Assembly (NCBI RefSeq): GCF_005239225.2
Contig: NC_133293.1
Coordinates: forward strand, 10,074,333-10,138,332
Length of the DNA stretch: 64,000 nt
DNA from: Populus alba
Lineage: Eukaryota > Streptophyta > Magnoliopsida > Malpighiales > Salicaceae
Reading direction: 5' to 3'
Positions 1 through 11,243 of the stretch are shown in pieces; within the stretch, counting starts at the first letter, position 1; every line of letters begins with the position of its first letter. The notes beneath the pieces were generated by a model, which saw only the letters and a program-made list of their open reading frames with translations, did no database searches and had not been told where the DNA came from. The position numbers were made by a program, and so were the translations under genes.

Positions 1-736
1 TTGCTTGCCCTTCATTTCTTAAAATTTACTTTTACAATTACATGATTGTGCGCATATATAAGCAAGGGGCAAACCTTTTAGAAATTCAGTTTTCTGGTCC
101 CGGAAGGGTGCCGGAAAACCATATAATCAGAAAAACTGCACAAACGCATGCCTGTTATCAAAGGAACCACGAAATGTAATTGAATTTAGAAAATACGGTT
201 GTTAATTGAGTATAATCCTAATAAAAACAAGATCTCTCTATAGCTGCAATTGAAACTGTACAACATTCGCCGACATGTCCATTATGAAAAATTAGCATTA
301 CATTGATCTTCTCTAGAATGTTAAAGGGCAAACCGTGTAAAAAAACCTTCCAGCTATGCCCCCCTGCAACTAAATGAAATTTCAGTCAATTATTTAAATA
401 TATAGCCGCCCAGCCTGCGGGTATCTTGTAGAAAGGGACGTCCTTCTGCCTTCTTCATCCTAGCTGAATATTCTCTAGCACCAGCTTCATCAAAACCGCC
501 AAAAAGAAAAAAAATTATTTAGTTTAGAAACCAACTCGTGGGCGGCGCAAAAAGAAAGGCCGTTGCCTGATAGAGGTCGCCGCATTTTAGAAACCAGCTG
601 TGTCTTGTGTGACTATTTCCATGCAAGTCAACAAGTGTCCATTCCTCCATTGAATGATACCACGTACGTCCCCCACCAAGCGTATTTCTTTTTTCATAAT
701 TTTTTAATGCTGGATGGATTATTGATTCACTTAGTC
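1..736. other. Intergenic DNA, no gene seen
   Basis: AT-rich spacer with no convincing coding exon on either strand. Short open frames here show no recognisable domain. It may hold part of a gene outside the window, but nothing supports that directly. Confidence 0.4.
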
Positions 737-1723
737 CATGTTTGTTTTCTGAAAAGTAGTTTATGAAAATCTATTTTTCAAATTTTTTTCTGTTTGTTTG
801 TTATTAGAAAAATTAGTCAACGAAAAATACTTTCCGATCAATGGAAAACACTTTCCAGTGAATTTCAGTCAAAGAAAAATTTAGCTTGATTTTCAGGAAA
901 GTGTTTTTCTTTTAGCAGTGTTTGTTTTTCAGAAAGTGGTTTCCGAGAAATCATTTTCCAAACTTTCTTGTGTTTATTTACCATTAGAAAAGTTGGTTAA
1001 TAGAAAACACTTTTCAGTAAAATGAAAATTTGGCTTGGTTTTCAAGAATGTGTTTTCCTGAAAAATTTAGGGGGAAAACATTTTTCGGAAGTTGTGAAAA
1101 AATTAGAAATGTTATTATTTGCTGATTATATCAAATTTGATCCTCAAACTTTTGATTGCTATATATATTTTGTTTTGAATATTTATTTTTCAATTTCATC
1201 TCTTAAAATTTTATTTTTATATTAACTTTGATCCTTATTTTTATAATTGCTATTTGCTTTTTCCTTATCATTTTTTTATTGAAAATTTTTTATGTATCAA
1301 ATTTGGTCCTCATTCTTTTGATTGTTACTTATTTTATTTGAAATAATTTATGAAATATTGATTATTATTATTTTAATTTCTTCATCTTTCATTTTTTTAA
1401 AATTTTTTAAATTTGATCTTTATTATTTATTTTATTTGAGATAATTTATGAATTTTTTTTTTCAATTTCATTCTCGTTCAACTTTTTAATTTGTAAGATT
1501 TGTTTCTCATTATTTTAATAAACTTGAGAAAAATAAAATATTAATAAGTTATTTTCCAACTCATTTTCCAGGACATAACCAAATATTGAAAAGTGTTTTC
1601 CAACTTATTTTTCATTACACTACCAAACATCGGAAAATACTTTCTCGGAATTCACTTTCTCAGAATTTATTTTATTCGAAATTCACTTTCCAAAAAAAAA
1701 TTATTTTCCAGCAAACAAACATG
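737..1723. mobile_element. Candidate TIR element with internal duplication
   Basis: The left edge starts CATGTTTGTTTTCTGAAAAG and the reverse complement of the right edge starts CATGTTTGTTTGCTGGAAAA, about 22 of 26 matching bases. The left part is duplicated in tandem (about 739-905 and 920-1065), both copies rich in the motif GGAAAACACTTTTC and its variants. The middle has repeated T-rich phrases such as TTTGATCCTCA. No transposase frame is present, so this would be a non-autonomous element. I found no target-site duplication, so the exact ends and superfamily are uncertain. Confidence 0.45.
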
Positions 1724-3180
1724 CATTACAAAGACACATTAATTCAATTCATTAACCATTTCTTTTCTCGGCATAAATTAATAGAAGACAGTCAAGCCAC
1801 AATATTTATAGTTGTTTTATGCACACTAAATATTTGGAAAATATCAAGGCGGTATTTAATTAGTCGGCCTTCATTATGATTGATGTGTGTGGATGTACAA
1901 GTGTCACCACAAAAAAAAAAAGTGTTCTCCCTTCTTGACATAGAGCCTTTGCTTTTATATTTTAAAAGTTTTTTTTTAAAGAAATTTATTTTTATTTAAA
2001 TTAGTTTTTATGTTTTCAAATCTTCATTATATATCAATATAAAAAATAAATTTTAAAAAATAAAAAATTATTTCAATTTATTTTTAAATAAAAAATATTT
2101 TAAAAAGCAACTATCATTAAAATACTAAATATAATCATAATAGTTAAATTCAATTTTATCCATGATGAAAATTATAGATTAATTGAGTTGGTGAGTTAAT
2201 TGAAATAAAGATGTTTAATTTAAAAAATAAAAAAATATTTTATTTTATAAAAATCAAATAAGTTGAGACGTCAAATCAATAAGATAGATTTAAAAATAGT
2301 TATTTTTTTATAAATCAACACGTGTTAGAAAAAGAAGTTAACCAGGTTATGCAATAACTCATCAAGTTTGGGTTTAATAACTGTGTATCTCAACTTATTC
2401 GGGTTGTTGAAAGTCCAAAAGGCCACAAAAGATTTTGGACAAGTCCAGGAACATGTGATGGACTGTCAGGGCGGACATGATCTGGATCAGTTCTTGATTA
2501 AACCATATGGATAGACGTATTAATCTCCATACATGCATTCAATCACTGGCTCGTCTCCTTCTAGTTCTTGGAATGGATCACTGGCGTTTCATTAATTACT
2601 ATTTACTACACGGTGCTTGTCTTCTTTACGATCGACAAAACTAAGATAAGCATGGAAATGCTAGAGCTACGATATTTGGCTGCATATATATCTTTCTGCA
2701 GATGAACCAAAAACCCCATACTGTCCCGCTAGTAACTTTCATCTTCATTTCCGTACCACGTCAAAGATTTTGTTGGGATGTCGATCGCGCCTAGCTGCAG
2801 CTCCTTTGACCGTTGTTGATTTGTCAAGAGACAGGCAGACAGTCATCTCTTCTGGCTGCACTCGCTATCTAACATTACTCGTACGTGTCTTCTTGCATGC
2901 CAAACCTGGAAGTCAGTGTTTACATGCATGCTTAGCATCCACCTTGTATAAATTAGTTCATCGATTCTCTCAACCAGTGTAAAATCACAAAACCCTCTTT
3001 CAATTGCATTCACTGAAGTAACTAAACCATGTTGATCAGAGCTTGCAAGTCTCCTATATTCTTTCTCCTTCCACTGCATGCTCTGCGTTTCTTTTGTGTC
3101 ATCCTGTCTGAGTTATGAGGTCCCATACCCAAAAACTGATCTTGACCGATGTATAGAACGTTGCCGTAGTACTGTGGACT
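1724..3180. other. Intergenic AT-rich DNA upstream of the vicilin pseudogene
   Basis: Contains one copy of the abundant AT-rich MITE-like family (about 1957-2120) and a less AT-rich stretch (about 2400-3180) that may be the old promoter and 5' part of the vicilin copy. No signal-peptide exon could be recognised. Short frames on both strands here have no family features. Confidence 0.4.
1957..2120 (-). repeat. AT-rich MITE-like repeat, family copy
   Basis: On the minus strand it reads from a TAGTTGCTTTTTAAAATATT edge into the family phrase TTTATTTAAAAATAAATT. The same order of phrases recurs about fourteen times in this window. Noncoding. Confidence 0.5.
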
Positions 3181-4258
3181 GTGGAGTTCTCAGGACTAAT
3201 CGAATGTGCAAGTCGATGCGACCATAAATACGAAAAGGGGGGACGGGGAGGCAGCAGGGAAGGACAGCGTGAAGCATCAAAAGACCCAAAGAGTCCTCGA
3301 TGGGAGATTGAACGCTGCCAACGACGTTGCGAAAGAGAGGAACGTGGAAGAGGAGAGCTTCAACAATGAAAGCAACGCTGCGAAGAGGAAGCGATCAAGG
3401 AGAGAGAACGAAAGCAAGAAAGACGGCAACGAGGAAGAGATGAGGGTCCTCGGGAAGAATTCGATAAGTTCCGTGAACTCTGCCAAAAACAAGAACCGCG
3501 CCAGCAACCCCAATATGAAATTAAGGAAGTGCGAGCGGCAATACGAGGAAAGACAGAGAACAAGAAGAGAGAAAGAGCACGGAAGAGGCAGAGGAAGCTC
3601 AAATGAAGGAAGCAGACAACATGAGGAGCAACAGAGGTAAAATCCCTACTCCTTCCATTCACAGAGATTCAAGTCACAATTTAGGAGCCAAAATGGTCAT
3701 TTCAGAGTTCTTGAGAGGTTATCTAAGAAGTCTGAGCTTCTCCGCGGCCTTGAGAATTATCGCTTTGAAATCGTTGAGGCAAATCCTAACACCTTTGTTA
3801 TCCCACACCATTGTGATTCAGATGCTGTTTTGTTCGTCCTAAGAGGTGAGTCTTCTATCAATTTTATAGTAAATTTGGCCTGGACCGTGCATAAATTGAT
3901 TGTAATATTATTACTAATTTTTTATTTTTTCTTTTCAGGAAAGGGAACTATGACCTTTGTGTCGCAATGGAAGAGAGAATCTTATAGCCTGGAGCGTGGT
4001 GATGTGATGAAGGTTCAGGCAGGGGTTGTTGGATACTTGATTAACCCAGACGATAATGAAAAGCTCAAGGCATTGAGTCAGCACGCTTCTTCCTCTAAGC
4101 ATAAACGCAGCCATGAAGGGAAAGAACCTATCAATCTACTCAATCAACGGCGGCCTTTATCCTCCAATAAATTTGGAAAGTTCTTCGAGGTTTCACCTAA
4201 TGATTACAAGCAGCTGCGGGATGCGGATATCTCAATTGGTTTAGCCGATAAAAGTTAA
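3181..4258 (+). pseudogene. Truncated, disrupted vicilin-like 7S seed storage globulin
   Basis: Vicilins are bicupin seed storage proteins deposited in protein vacuoles. The 5' part encodes the charged N-terminal region with C-x3-C motifs (ECASRC, ERCQRRC), but a TGA at 3367-3369 stands where the next motif should have its first Cys. The frame stays vicilin-like beyond it (Arg/Glu/Gln-rich) to a TGA at 3604-3606. The first cupin then continues in another frame from about 3641 (NPYSFHSQRF), just after a TAA at 3638-3640. A normal GT-AG intron lies at 3846-3938, splitting the strand FVLRG-KGTM. The copy ends at 4258 within the linker after DYKQLRDADIS; the second cupin and C-terminus are absent. 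No signal-peptide exon is visible. Two stops, a frame change and the missing half make a functional storage protein very unlikely. Confidence 0.85.
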
Positions 4259-4517
4259 AACCATCACTTTAATCATTCCACATCCAAATAACTATGGAAT
4301 TGATAAATTTTTTAGGTTTAATAAAAAGTCACAGGAAATTATTTGTTTACTTTATATTTTTTAACATAAAATATTAAAAAATAAAAATTATTATATCTTT
4401 ACATGGTATGAAAGTCTCATAATAATCTATTATATTTTTATTAATATTAATATTATATAAATATATCTATATCATTAATATATAAAAAATATTTATCCTC
4501 TATTAATGTTGTATAAG

Positions 4518-4554
<37 letters not shown>

Positions 4555-5293
4555 ATATATATTTTATTAATGTGATATGAGGAAAATGTTGCAACCCTTC
4601 ATTTAAGCAACATGACAAAATTAAAAAGGCTATATATACTTTCTGAACCATCCAAGTAAAGAGTTCATATTTTTTATATTTTCTATAAGTTCATACTTTA
4701 TTTTTAGAGCACTTATCATACACAAATAAAAATAGATATTTTTGTTTTTAGAATTTAAAATTCATTCTTACATTTATTATAATTTTTTATTAAAAAGTTC
4801 ATTGATTTTATTATTGGATGATCCTTAAATCCCACCAAAATAAACTTTTTGCTGGTGTTAGGTCTTAATTTTATCACTAATCATTAACTTCGTAAACCCT
4901 ATAAAAGAAAATATTGACATTAACTCGTGATTATTCTATTTCCAAACAGTCAAAAACCCATATTGGATTTTATAACATCAACAAACTGATTTCTTCAGAA
5001 GTGTTTTCTTTTTTTTTTTTGTGAAAAACTATGTTTTTTCCCAGGGATATCAACATTGTTTTTATTAAGAGTTTTGCAAGAGGTTAGTTGAAAAACTAAA
5101 TAGAGATATTTTATTAATACGTTGGGATTACAATCGAGACAAAAATAGATAAATGAATAAAGGAAAGAAATCTATTTAAACTGTACAGTTATATATGTCA
5201 AGTATATCGATGATAAAAGGAAAGAAATCTATAGATTTTGATGATTGAGGATTATCCAGTTACGGTTATGCATGTGTATGCAATTTCTTGTTT
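4259..5293. other. Intergenic AT-rich DNA with AT microsatellite
   Basis: Very AT-rich spacer between the vicilin pseudogene and the defensin-like gene. It includes an almost pure alternating AT run at about 4518-4562. No gene seen. Confidence 0.5.
4518..4562. repeat. (AT)n microsatellite
   Basis: About 45 bases of alternating A and T, interrupted once by TT near its middle. Simple repeat with no coding content. Confidence 0.9.
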
Positions 5294-5294
5294 G

Positions 5295-5302
5295 CTATAA
5301 AA
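5295..5302 (+). promoter_or_regulatory. TATA box of defensin-like gene
   Basis: CTATAAAA lies about 45 bases upstream of the ATG at 5344, in the usual position for a short 5' leader. Confidence 0.6.
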
Positions 5303-5343
5303 TCCCACTGAGATGATTCAGTTCTAACCCAAGTTTTTTTAAG

Positions 5344-5874
5344 ATGGAGATGGTCAAGGTCGTCGCTGTCCGCCATTTGCTTTTGCTTGTCCTTGTATTC
5401 GTCTCAGGTTTGTTGAATAAAATCTTGAGCCAGATCCTGCTGGTCTAATCTCTCCTAATTCCCTCAAAAACAATATTTAAGTTTTTATTATTTCTGATTT
5501 TATTTTCCTTTTGTCATGCCTTGAAATCCTTTGGCCCTAATTAAATTTGTTGTGCGTTAATGTATTGTGCTTATGCAGGTACAACCAATATGTCGTCTGT
5601 TAAGGCCGGAGATTGCCGGGGTGGCTATCTATCCACGATCGGAGGTGGTTGTCCAGACAAACGACAGTGCTTGGAAATATGCAGGCCATGTTACCGAGGT
5701 TATGGAATTATCGAAGCCTACTGCGTTGGTCCAGGCGGTCCGTTCCCATACTGGGAATGTCGCTGTGCATTCAAGAAAGGTGCACCCTGCCCACCACCAG
5801 GTCCTCCGCAATGTCCTGGGAGGTGGCCGCCTCCCCTGACCAATTCAACCACCCTCAATGGAACTCTTGTGTAA
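5344..5874 (+). CDS. Defensin-like / cysteine-rich secreted peptide
   Basis: Two exons, 5344-5407 and 5579-5874, joined in phase 1 across a GT-AG intron that follows the signal peptide exon. This one-intron layout is typical of plant defensin-like (DEFL/LCR) genes. The first 22 residues are a hydrophobic secretion signal (core HLLLLVLVFVSG). The secreted part has ten cysteines in a knottin-like arrangement including a CRC pair, followed by a proline-rich tail (PPPGPPQ, RWPPP) with two of the cysteines and two N-x-S/T sites (NST, NGT). Predicted precursor is 119 residues. Family members act as apoplastic antimicrobial or signalling peptides; the actual role here is not known. The Pro-rich tail is unusual for a short defensin. 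The ATG was chosen because it gives a complete signal peptide and lies about 45 bases after a TATA box. Confidence 0.75.
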
Positions 5875-6885
5875 TCCCCCGCTATTACGATGCTTGTTGA
5901 AAGGAGAATAAGAAGAATAATAAGCTAGCAGAACAATTATTCCTTTTCTTTTCGAAATTATTTTCTAGTGCGACGAGAATGGAGAGGAATCAAGGCAGAA
6001 TAAGCTAAAGACTAATTCTTTTTTATTATTCCCCAAACTAATTCGTTAATTTGAATTAAATAATATTTCAAATTGGCTGTAAAATACATAGATATAGATA
6101 TTAAACTTTTATAAAGAATTAAAACATGAAGAAAACAAAAACCGTCTACTATCTTGTTTCTAATATATTATTTCCATTAGAACTAGTAACGAAGACCTCG
6201 CCATTTAATAATAATATATAGAAACCAAATATAAGATTTTCTAATAACAACAATGTGAAAAATAAGGTCGTAATATAATCCAATTAATTATATTTGAATA
6301 TTTATCTTCAATTTAAAAAATATTGTAAGAATAAGAATCATAATAAAAATTAAATAAAAAAGCCAAGCGCGGGTCTCCATCTAGTTAACGAATTATTTCA
6401 TATGACATGATGACTTGTTTTGAGCCCGTAAACTAATTAATTCTTTTAAATAAATACAAGTCCAACAGGGAGAGGTATATGTATCATGTTACATGATCCT
6501 TTTCTTAAGCAGTTAATGAATTCGGAGAGATCCCTGTATTTTCTTCCCTTAAAATCCCCATAAAAAAAATTTAATCAAATCCTTATACTTATTTCTCCAT
6601 ATTATCAATCTTTTCATTACTAAAGGTGCTATTTAGCTCCGTAATATATTTTGAAATATATTAAATGAAAAAAAAAAAAAAAAAGCAATAGCGATAACAA
6701 GGTAAACGGGCTCTGTGTAGGATAATCGAAGATGAGAATAAAAAACTTGGTAGATTTATAAACTTATTTTTACAAACGAGAAAGAATACAAATCGTTAAT
6801 GAATCCTTCCATCATCTGATGCAATTCTCTCGTTTACATGGATAAAGGGTGCCACTGATCCACCAAGCTTACACATTTGTGCTTC
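5875..6885. other. Intergenic AT-rich DNA
   Basis: Spacer between the convergent defensin-like and Ole e 6-like genes, including both 3' UTRs. A stretch AAGCGCGGGTCTCCATCTAG at about 6368-6387 resembles a degenerate Helitron 3' end. There is a run of A at about 6665-6684. No coding region seen. Confidence 0.45.
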
Positions 6886-7104
6886 TCAAGGAAACTTGAT
6901 ATGCAGTTTACCGGCAACCTCCTTGTCAAAGCAGTCAGTGTCGCACTTCATTTCACAGAAGGTCTGGCCTTGGCCATCAGCTTTGCACTGCTGCTCGCAG
7001 GTGTTGAAGCAGGATCCGAACTGATCGCCGGCAGCTTTAGGAAGCTCAACTGCAGCGACAAGGACAAGGCACAAGACCAACAGTGCAGCAACTTTGTATG
7101 CCAT
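6886..7104 (-). CDS. Ole e 6-like small cysteine-rich pollen protein
   Basis: Single-exon 72-residue precursor. Residues 1 to about 26 form a signal peptide with a Leu/Val-rich core (ALLVLCLVLVAAV). The mature part has six cysteines at 32, 36, 40, 50, 54 and 58, spaced C-x3-C-x3-C-x9-C-x3-C-x3-C, with the segment FCEMKCDTDCF. This pattern is diagnostic of the olive pollen allergen Ole e 6-like family, two paired helices held by three disulfides. Members are secreted, often pollen- or flower-expressed, of unknown biochemical function; some are annotated as thionin-like. A TATA box lies about 85 bases upstream on the minus strand. The frame is intact and complete for the family. The plus-strand open frame across the same bases is a shadow. 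Confidence 0.85.
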   Translation of the reverse strand: MAYKVAALLVLCLVLVAAVELPKAAGDQFGSCFNTCEQQCKADGQGQTFCEMKCDTDCFDKEVAGKLHIKFP

Positions 7105-7188
7105 TTTCCAAGATCTTCTTAGTTTGCACTGCTGATGTTTGTTTATTTACTCCCTTGATGTGAAAAGAGGGAACGCAATCAGTTTTAA

Positions 7189-7194
7189 TTTATA
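7189..7194 (-). promoter_or_regulatory. TATA box of Ole e 6-like gene
   Basis: Minus-strand CTATAAATTA about 85 bases upstream of the ATG at 7104. Confidence 0.6.
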
Positions 7195-7199
7195 GAGGC

Positions 7200-8530
7200 T
7201 TCAAGTGGATAGAGCGGGTGGTGAACCTCCGAAGACGGAGACGTCCGACGATTCTTGCGTGATGATCTCTATTTTTGGAGTTGGATCTGTGGATCTTGAT
7301 GTTTGGCGAAAACTAGCTCCTCTTCTCAAGGTATTTTACAACGTCAAAAATTTCAATTCAAAAGATCATTTTTTTATATATTGTTTTAGAAAAGAAATAA
7401 ATGATTATAACATGAAATTTTAATTTTTTATTCAAATATATAAAAATGATAAATTAATATTCATTATTATTATTTTTAAAATTAAAACGAGTAAATAAAA
7501 TAAAAAAACAAAAAAGAGAGAACAAGTTAGCACATGCAAGACCCACACGAGCGAGCTATGGTACCCGACCTAGGAATATTTTATTATATTGAAACTTTGT
7601 GTAAGTTTCTTCCGGATCGAAACAATAATGTCAAATCATAGGGATAAAATATTTGATTAACTAAAATTACATCATTTTATTATATTATTTGTAGCTTCAT
7701 TGTTGTTTTCATGAGAGGACACTGTTTATTTTGAACAATAAGAACCTCTTAGTTTTAGGTTTTTTTTTTTGTTATTAATAATTGGAATGATATACTTTCT
7801 TTCTTTTTTACAAATATATTTTTAAGGCTCCCTCTATAAACAAGCTAAATTTGAATTTAATTAAGTTTAGCTCGTCAAGGCTAATTAGCGACTTAGGTAA
7901 TAGGCTTGTGGGCAAAAACTTTTATCACATGAGGTTTATTAGCCCTAAAATATGAATTTGAGTATTTGTTTTTTAATTGACACTATTGGATAGTTATTTG
8001 TTTATTTAGAATTGAAACATATATTATGAAACTTATAATGATGAAAAATAAAATCGTTTTATGTTCACTTTTTTCCTCTCGTTACACTTTATAAGTATAT
8101 GATATAACAAATAACGTAAAATTTTAAGTTTAGCTTGTTTTTAAGTTTATCACACAACTTAAAATAATTGAGTTTGAAATGAGTTTAAGCCATATATGAA
8201 TCAAATATATTTTTTTAAATAATAAACTTAAACCTTAAAAAAAAACGAGTGAAATTTAAAATTATTAAAATTAAAAGTAGTGTTTTTTATGCGGCAAGAT
8301 TATTTTTTAATGTTTTTAAATTATTTTTTATATGTTTTAGATCATTTAATATAATAATATTAAAAATAAAAAATTATTTTAATATATTTTTAAAAAAAAA
8401 AAAATTACACCGCAATAAATCAAAGTTAAGCGTATCATAACCAGGTTCATTTGTATCACTAAAAAAGTTTCTTCCAATGGCTCAAATAATTGTTACTTTT
8501 CCTTTTCAAACACACCTTTCACTGGAAAAG
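7200..8530. other. Intergenic AT-rich DNA
   Basis: Spacer with one MITE-like copy (8255-8420). Around 7200-7330 the sequence is less AT-rich and has a short open frame that shows no known family. No supported gene. Confidence 0.4.
8255..8420 (-). repeat. AT-rich MITE-like repeat, family copy
   Basis: Read on the minus strand it starts near TTGCGGTGTAATTTTTTTT and contains the family phrase AAAAATATATTAAAATAATT. The opposite edge has TTATGCGGCAAG, so a GCGGT/GCCGC-type terminal pairing is suggested. Confidence 0.5.
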
Positions 8531-8534
8531 AAAG

Positions 8535-8650
8535 GCCCAAGGCCCACTCTCTTAAAGGGCACCAAACCTAAACAAACACAGGGGCCCAGCCTAAGCAAAT
8601 ACAGTATAAAAAATATTTAAACTCAGCAACTGCCACGCCTAGAAAGCCCA
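8535..8650 (+). promoter_or_regulatory. Cluster of GCCCA (TGGGC) motifs in proteasome promoter
   Basis: Four GCCCA sites (8535-8539, 8542-8546, 8584-8588, 8646-8650) lie 170-290 bases before the ATG of the proteasome gene. TGGGC-core elements (site II / proteasome-related cis element) are known from plant 26S proteasome and growth gene promoters and bind TCP- or NAC-type regulators. The link to this gene is inferred from position. Confidence 0.5.
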
Positions 8651-8822
8651 CCACTGCTAGAACATGTGACATGACCAAACTACCCTGCTTCCTCTAAGTC
8701 CGAATTTGGCTTTAGCCTTCTTGCTGAACAAGCAGGCTCCTTGGCCTTGATAAAAATATATCCCTCGCTTCCTCCCCGAAACAAATCAAAACCAGATCAA
8801 GAAAGACAAAAATAAAATAAAA

Positions 8823-11243
8823 ATGGAGTGCGTATTTGGACTAGTAGGTGACGGTTTTGTGATCGTAGCATCAGACACATCTGCCGTTAACAGCATCTTG
8901 GTTCATAAAACTAACGAGGACAAGATTATGAAACTTGACTCTCACAAGCTCGTTGCTGCTAGCGGCGAGTCAGGCGACCGGTTTGTTACTTGCCCATTAC
9001 AAAATATTAGCTTGTTAATAAATGATTATTCTTTTTTTTTTGGCTAATTTGTTTTCTGGGTTTTGTTTTCTCAGAGTTCAATTCACGGAGTATATACAGA
9101 AGAACGTGGCTTTGTATCAGTTTCGTAATGGGATTCCTTTGACCACTGCAGCTGCTGCTAACTTTACTCGTGGAGAGCTCGCTACTGCTTTGAGAAAGGT
9201 AATTATTTTTTAATTTGATTTCAGATTTGGGGTTTTAGGGTTTTTTAAAAAAAAACTATGTTCAGTGAATGGGTTTGAGTGGTTTTTACCATTCGTTCTG
9301 GTTACTAATCAAACCTAAGTGAATTTGATTACCTAATTTTGGTAATGTAGATTTTTCTTTGATTTGTTTGATTAATGGCTGCTTTGGTGTTAGTGGAGAT
9401 TACATTCCCACGATGGTTTTCTGGTTTGATTTTTTTTTTTACCCTGTATTGCATGTTCACTCATTTTAAAACTTCGGATTTGAGCAATAAGAGTGTGAAC
9501 TATCACCTTTATCGTTTAAATTTCTGTTATAAATCACAGTATCAGGAAATTTGACCACTTGATATATAATGATCGAGAAGGAATGATATAGAAAAACCTA
9601 TGAGATTGAGAGGTAGGGGCTGTTTTGCTAGGTGGGGTCATTTAGAGCATAGAAATACGGGTCTAGGGTGATTAAAGGAAAAAAAGAAGGAAATGATCTG
9701 TGGAGGGATAGAGTTTTAGACATGAAGTTTGATAATCCGTCAACATTGGAGGGCAAAGAATGCTCTTGAAGAACAAAAAAGTGGAAAGAGAGAAGGATAA
9801 GAAAGTATGTGTTGCGTTATGATCCTTTCTTCCTTATTTGGGGCGTTCAGATGGGAGTAAAAATATGATCTGAAAACCTCTGCCCCCTTAATAGTAATAA
9901 TAATAATAAAAACAAAAAACAAAAAAGAACAAACCACATCCTTATACAGAAGAGCTTCCTTAAGGCACCTGAGTTCCACAAGTCATCCATGTAATTGTAA
10001 GCAACTAAGATTACAAGCTATTAAATGCTGAGATGTTAGTTCCTCCCCCACCCCCAAACAAACATAAAAAAATGTAGAAGCACTCGGGTATTAGTTAACT
10101 AACAAAAATCTTAAGCACCGCGTCTGTAAACTAAAGCATGGTTTATGAATGTCTATTTGGATTTGGGAACTCCATTAAGCTAAAACTTATTTTTTTTGTG
10201 CCCTTGGTATCTAAAAGAAGGTATTTCATTCAGTTATGTGTGACTGTTGTGCCAAAGAATGCTGAAATTTGTGATCAGTGAGATAGCTGTCTAGTGTGCA
10301 AGAGTGAGTTTTCTGGTTGTATTTTTTAGAATTGAGAATTTAGTTCATAATTTTTGTGGGTTTTTTAAGTTGTCTCCTGTTGAAAAATCTCCCTTGCCTC
10401 CATAAAAGGGATTATCCTCCATGGTACCGGTTTTTAATTTCCCATTGTCAAAGGACATACCAATAAAGTTTAGTTTGTGGTGGCCTCTGGTTTGATACTT
10501 AAGAAATGAATTTCTTCCTGAGCAATGAGGCAACCAGATAAAATATATACAGGGGAACTTGTTCATTTATGGCCTGTGTTAGTTTTATAATGCACATTCA
10601 TGATTGTAAATTGCCTTAATTTTCTATAATCTGTGTCTTAGTGGATTTCTGGAGAGCTTTTCAACTGAACATAGGTTTCAAGTATTTCATAATTCAATCC
10701 AGGTTGAAGTAGAATTATTTTGTGCATTTCATTGTTGTTATGTTTTGAAATCTTGCAAATAGACACTCTTGGTAGAGAGCACATGCTGTGTTTTGGTATC
10801 CATGATTTGTGGTCATGCAAGATACTTATCTGGGTTCTTATAACCAAATGCTCTCTTTGGTCACTCAAGACTGATTCTAATTTTCGGTCTTTCAGAACCC
10901 TTACATGGTAAACATCCTGCTGGCTGGCTATGACAAAGAGACAGGTCCCTCTCTATACTACATTGACTACATCGCTACCCTTCACAAGGTTGACAGGGGA
11001 GCATTTGGTTACGGGTCTTATTTTTGTCTCTCCATGATGGACAGACACTACCACAGTGGCATGTCAGTGGAAGAAGCAGTTGAATTGGTCGATAAATGTA
11101 TAGCGGAGATTCAATCCAGGTTGGTTATGGCACCGCCAAACTTTGTGATCAAGATTGTTGATAGGGATGGAGCAAGGGAGTATGCCTGGCGTGAATCTGT
11201 CAAGGACACCCCAACAGCCCAACCTGAGGCTTTGGGAGTTTAA
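8823..11243 (+). CDS. PBD1: 20S proteasome subunit beta type-2 (beta-4)
   Basis: Three exons: 8823-8980, 9075-9198 and 10896-11243, all with GT-AG introns and consistent phase, giving 209 residues, the normal length for plant PBD proteins. The chain starts directly with [18 protein letters not shown] and has no propeptide or N-terminal catalytic Thr, as expected for this structural, inactive beta subunit of the 20S core in cytosol and nucleus. Other hallmarks are the [13 protein letters not shown] segment, [19 protein letters not shown], and the conserved central strand GAFGYGSYF. Intron 2 is long (1697 bases) and intron 1 short (94). The start is supported by the protein start of the family and by an A-rich leader. 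The TGGGC-type sites upstream fit co-regulation with other proteasome genes. The gene looks intact. PBD1 and PBD2 are near-identical paralogues, so the exact symbol is uncertain. Confidence 0.93.

Noticed and set aside
3360..3662. Minus-strand Leu/Ser/Phe-rich frames opposite the vicilin copy
   Set aside because: Mirror of the Arg/Glu/Lys-rich vicilin N-terminus; shadow frames.
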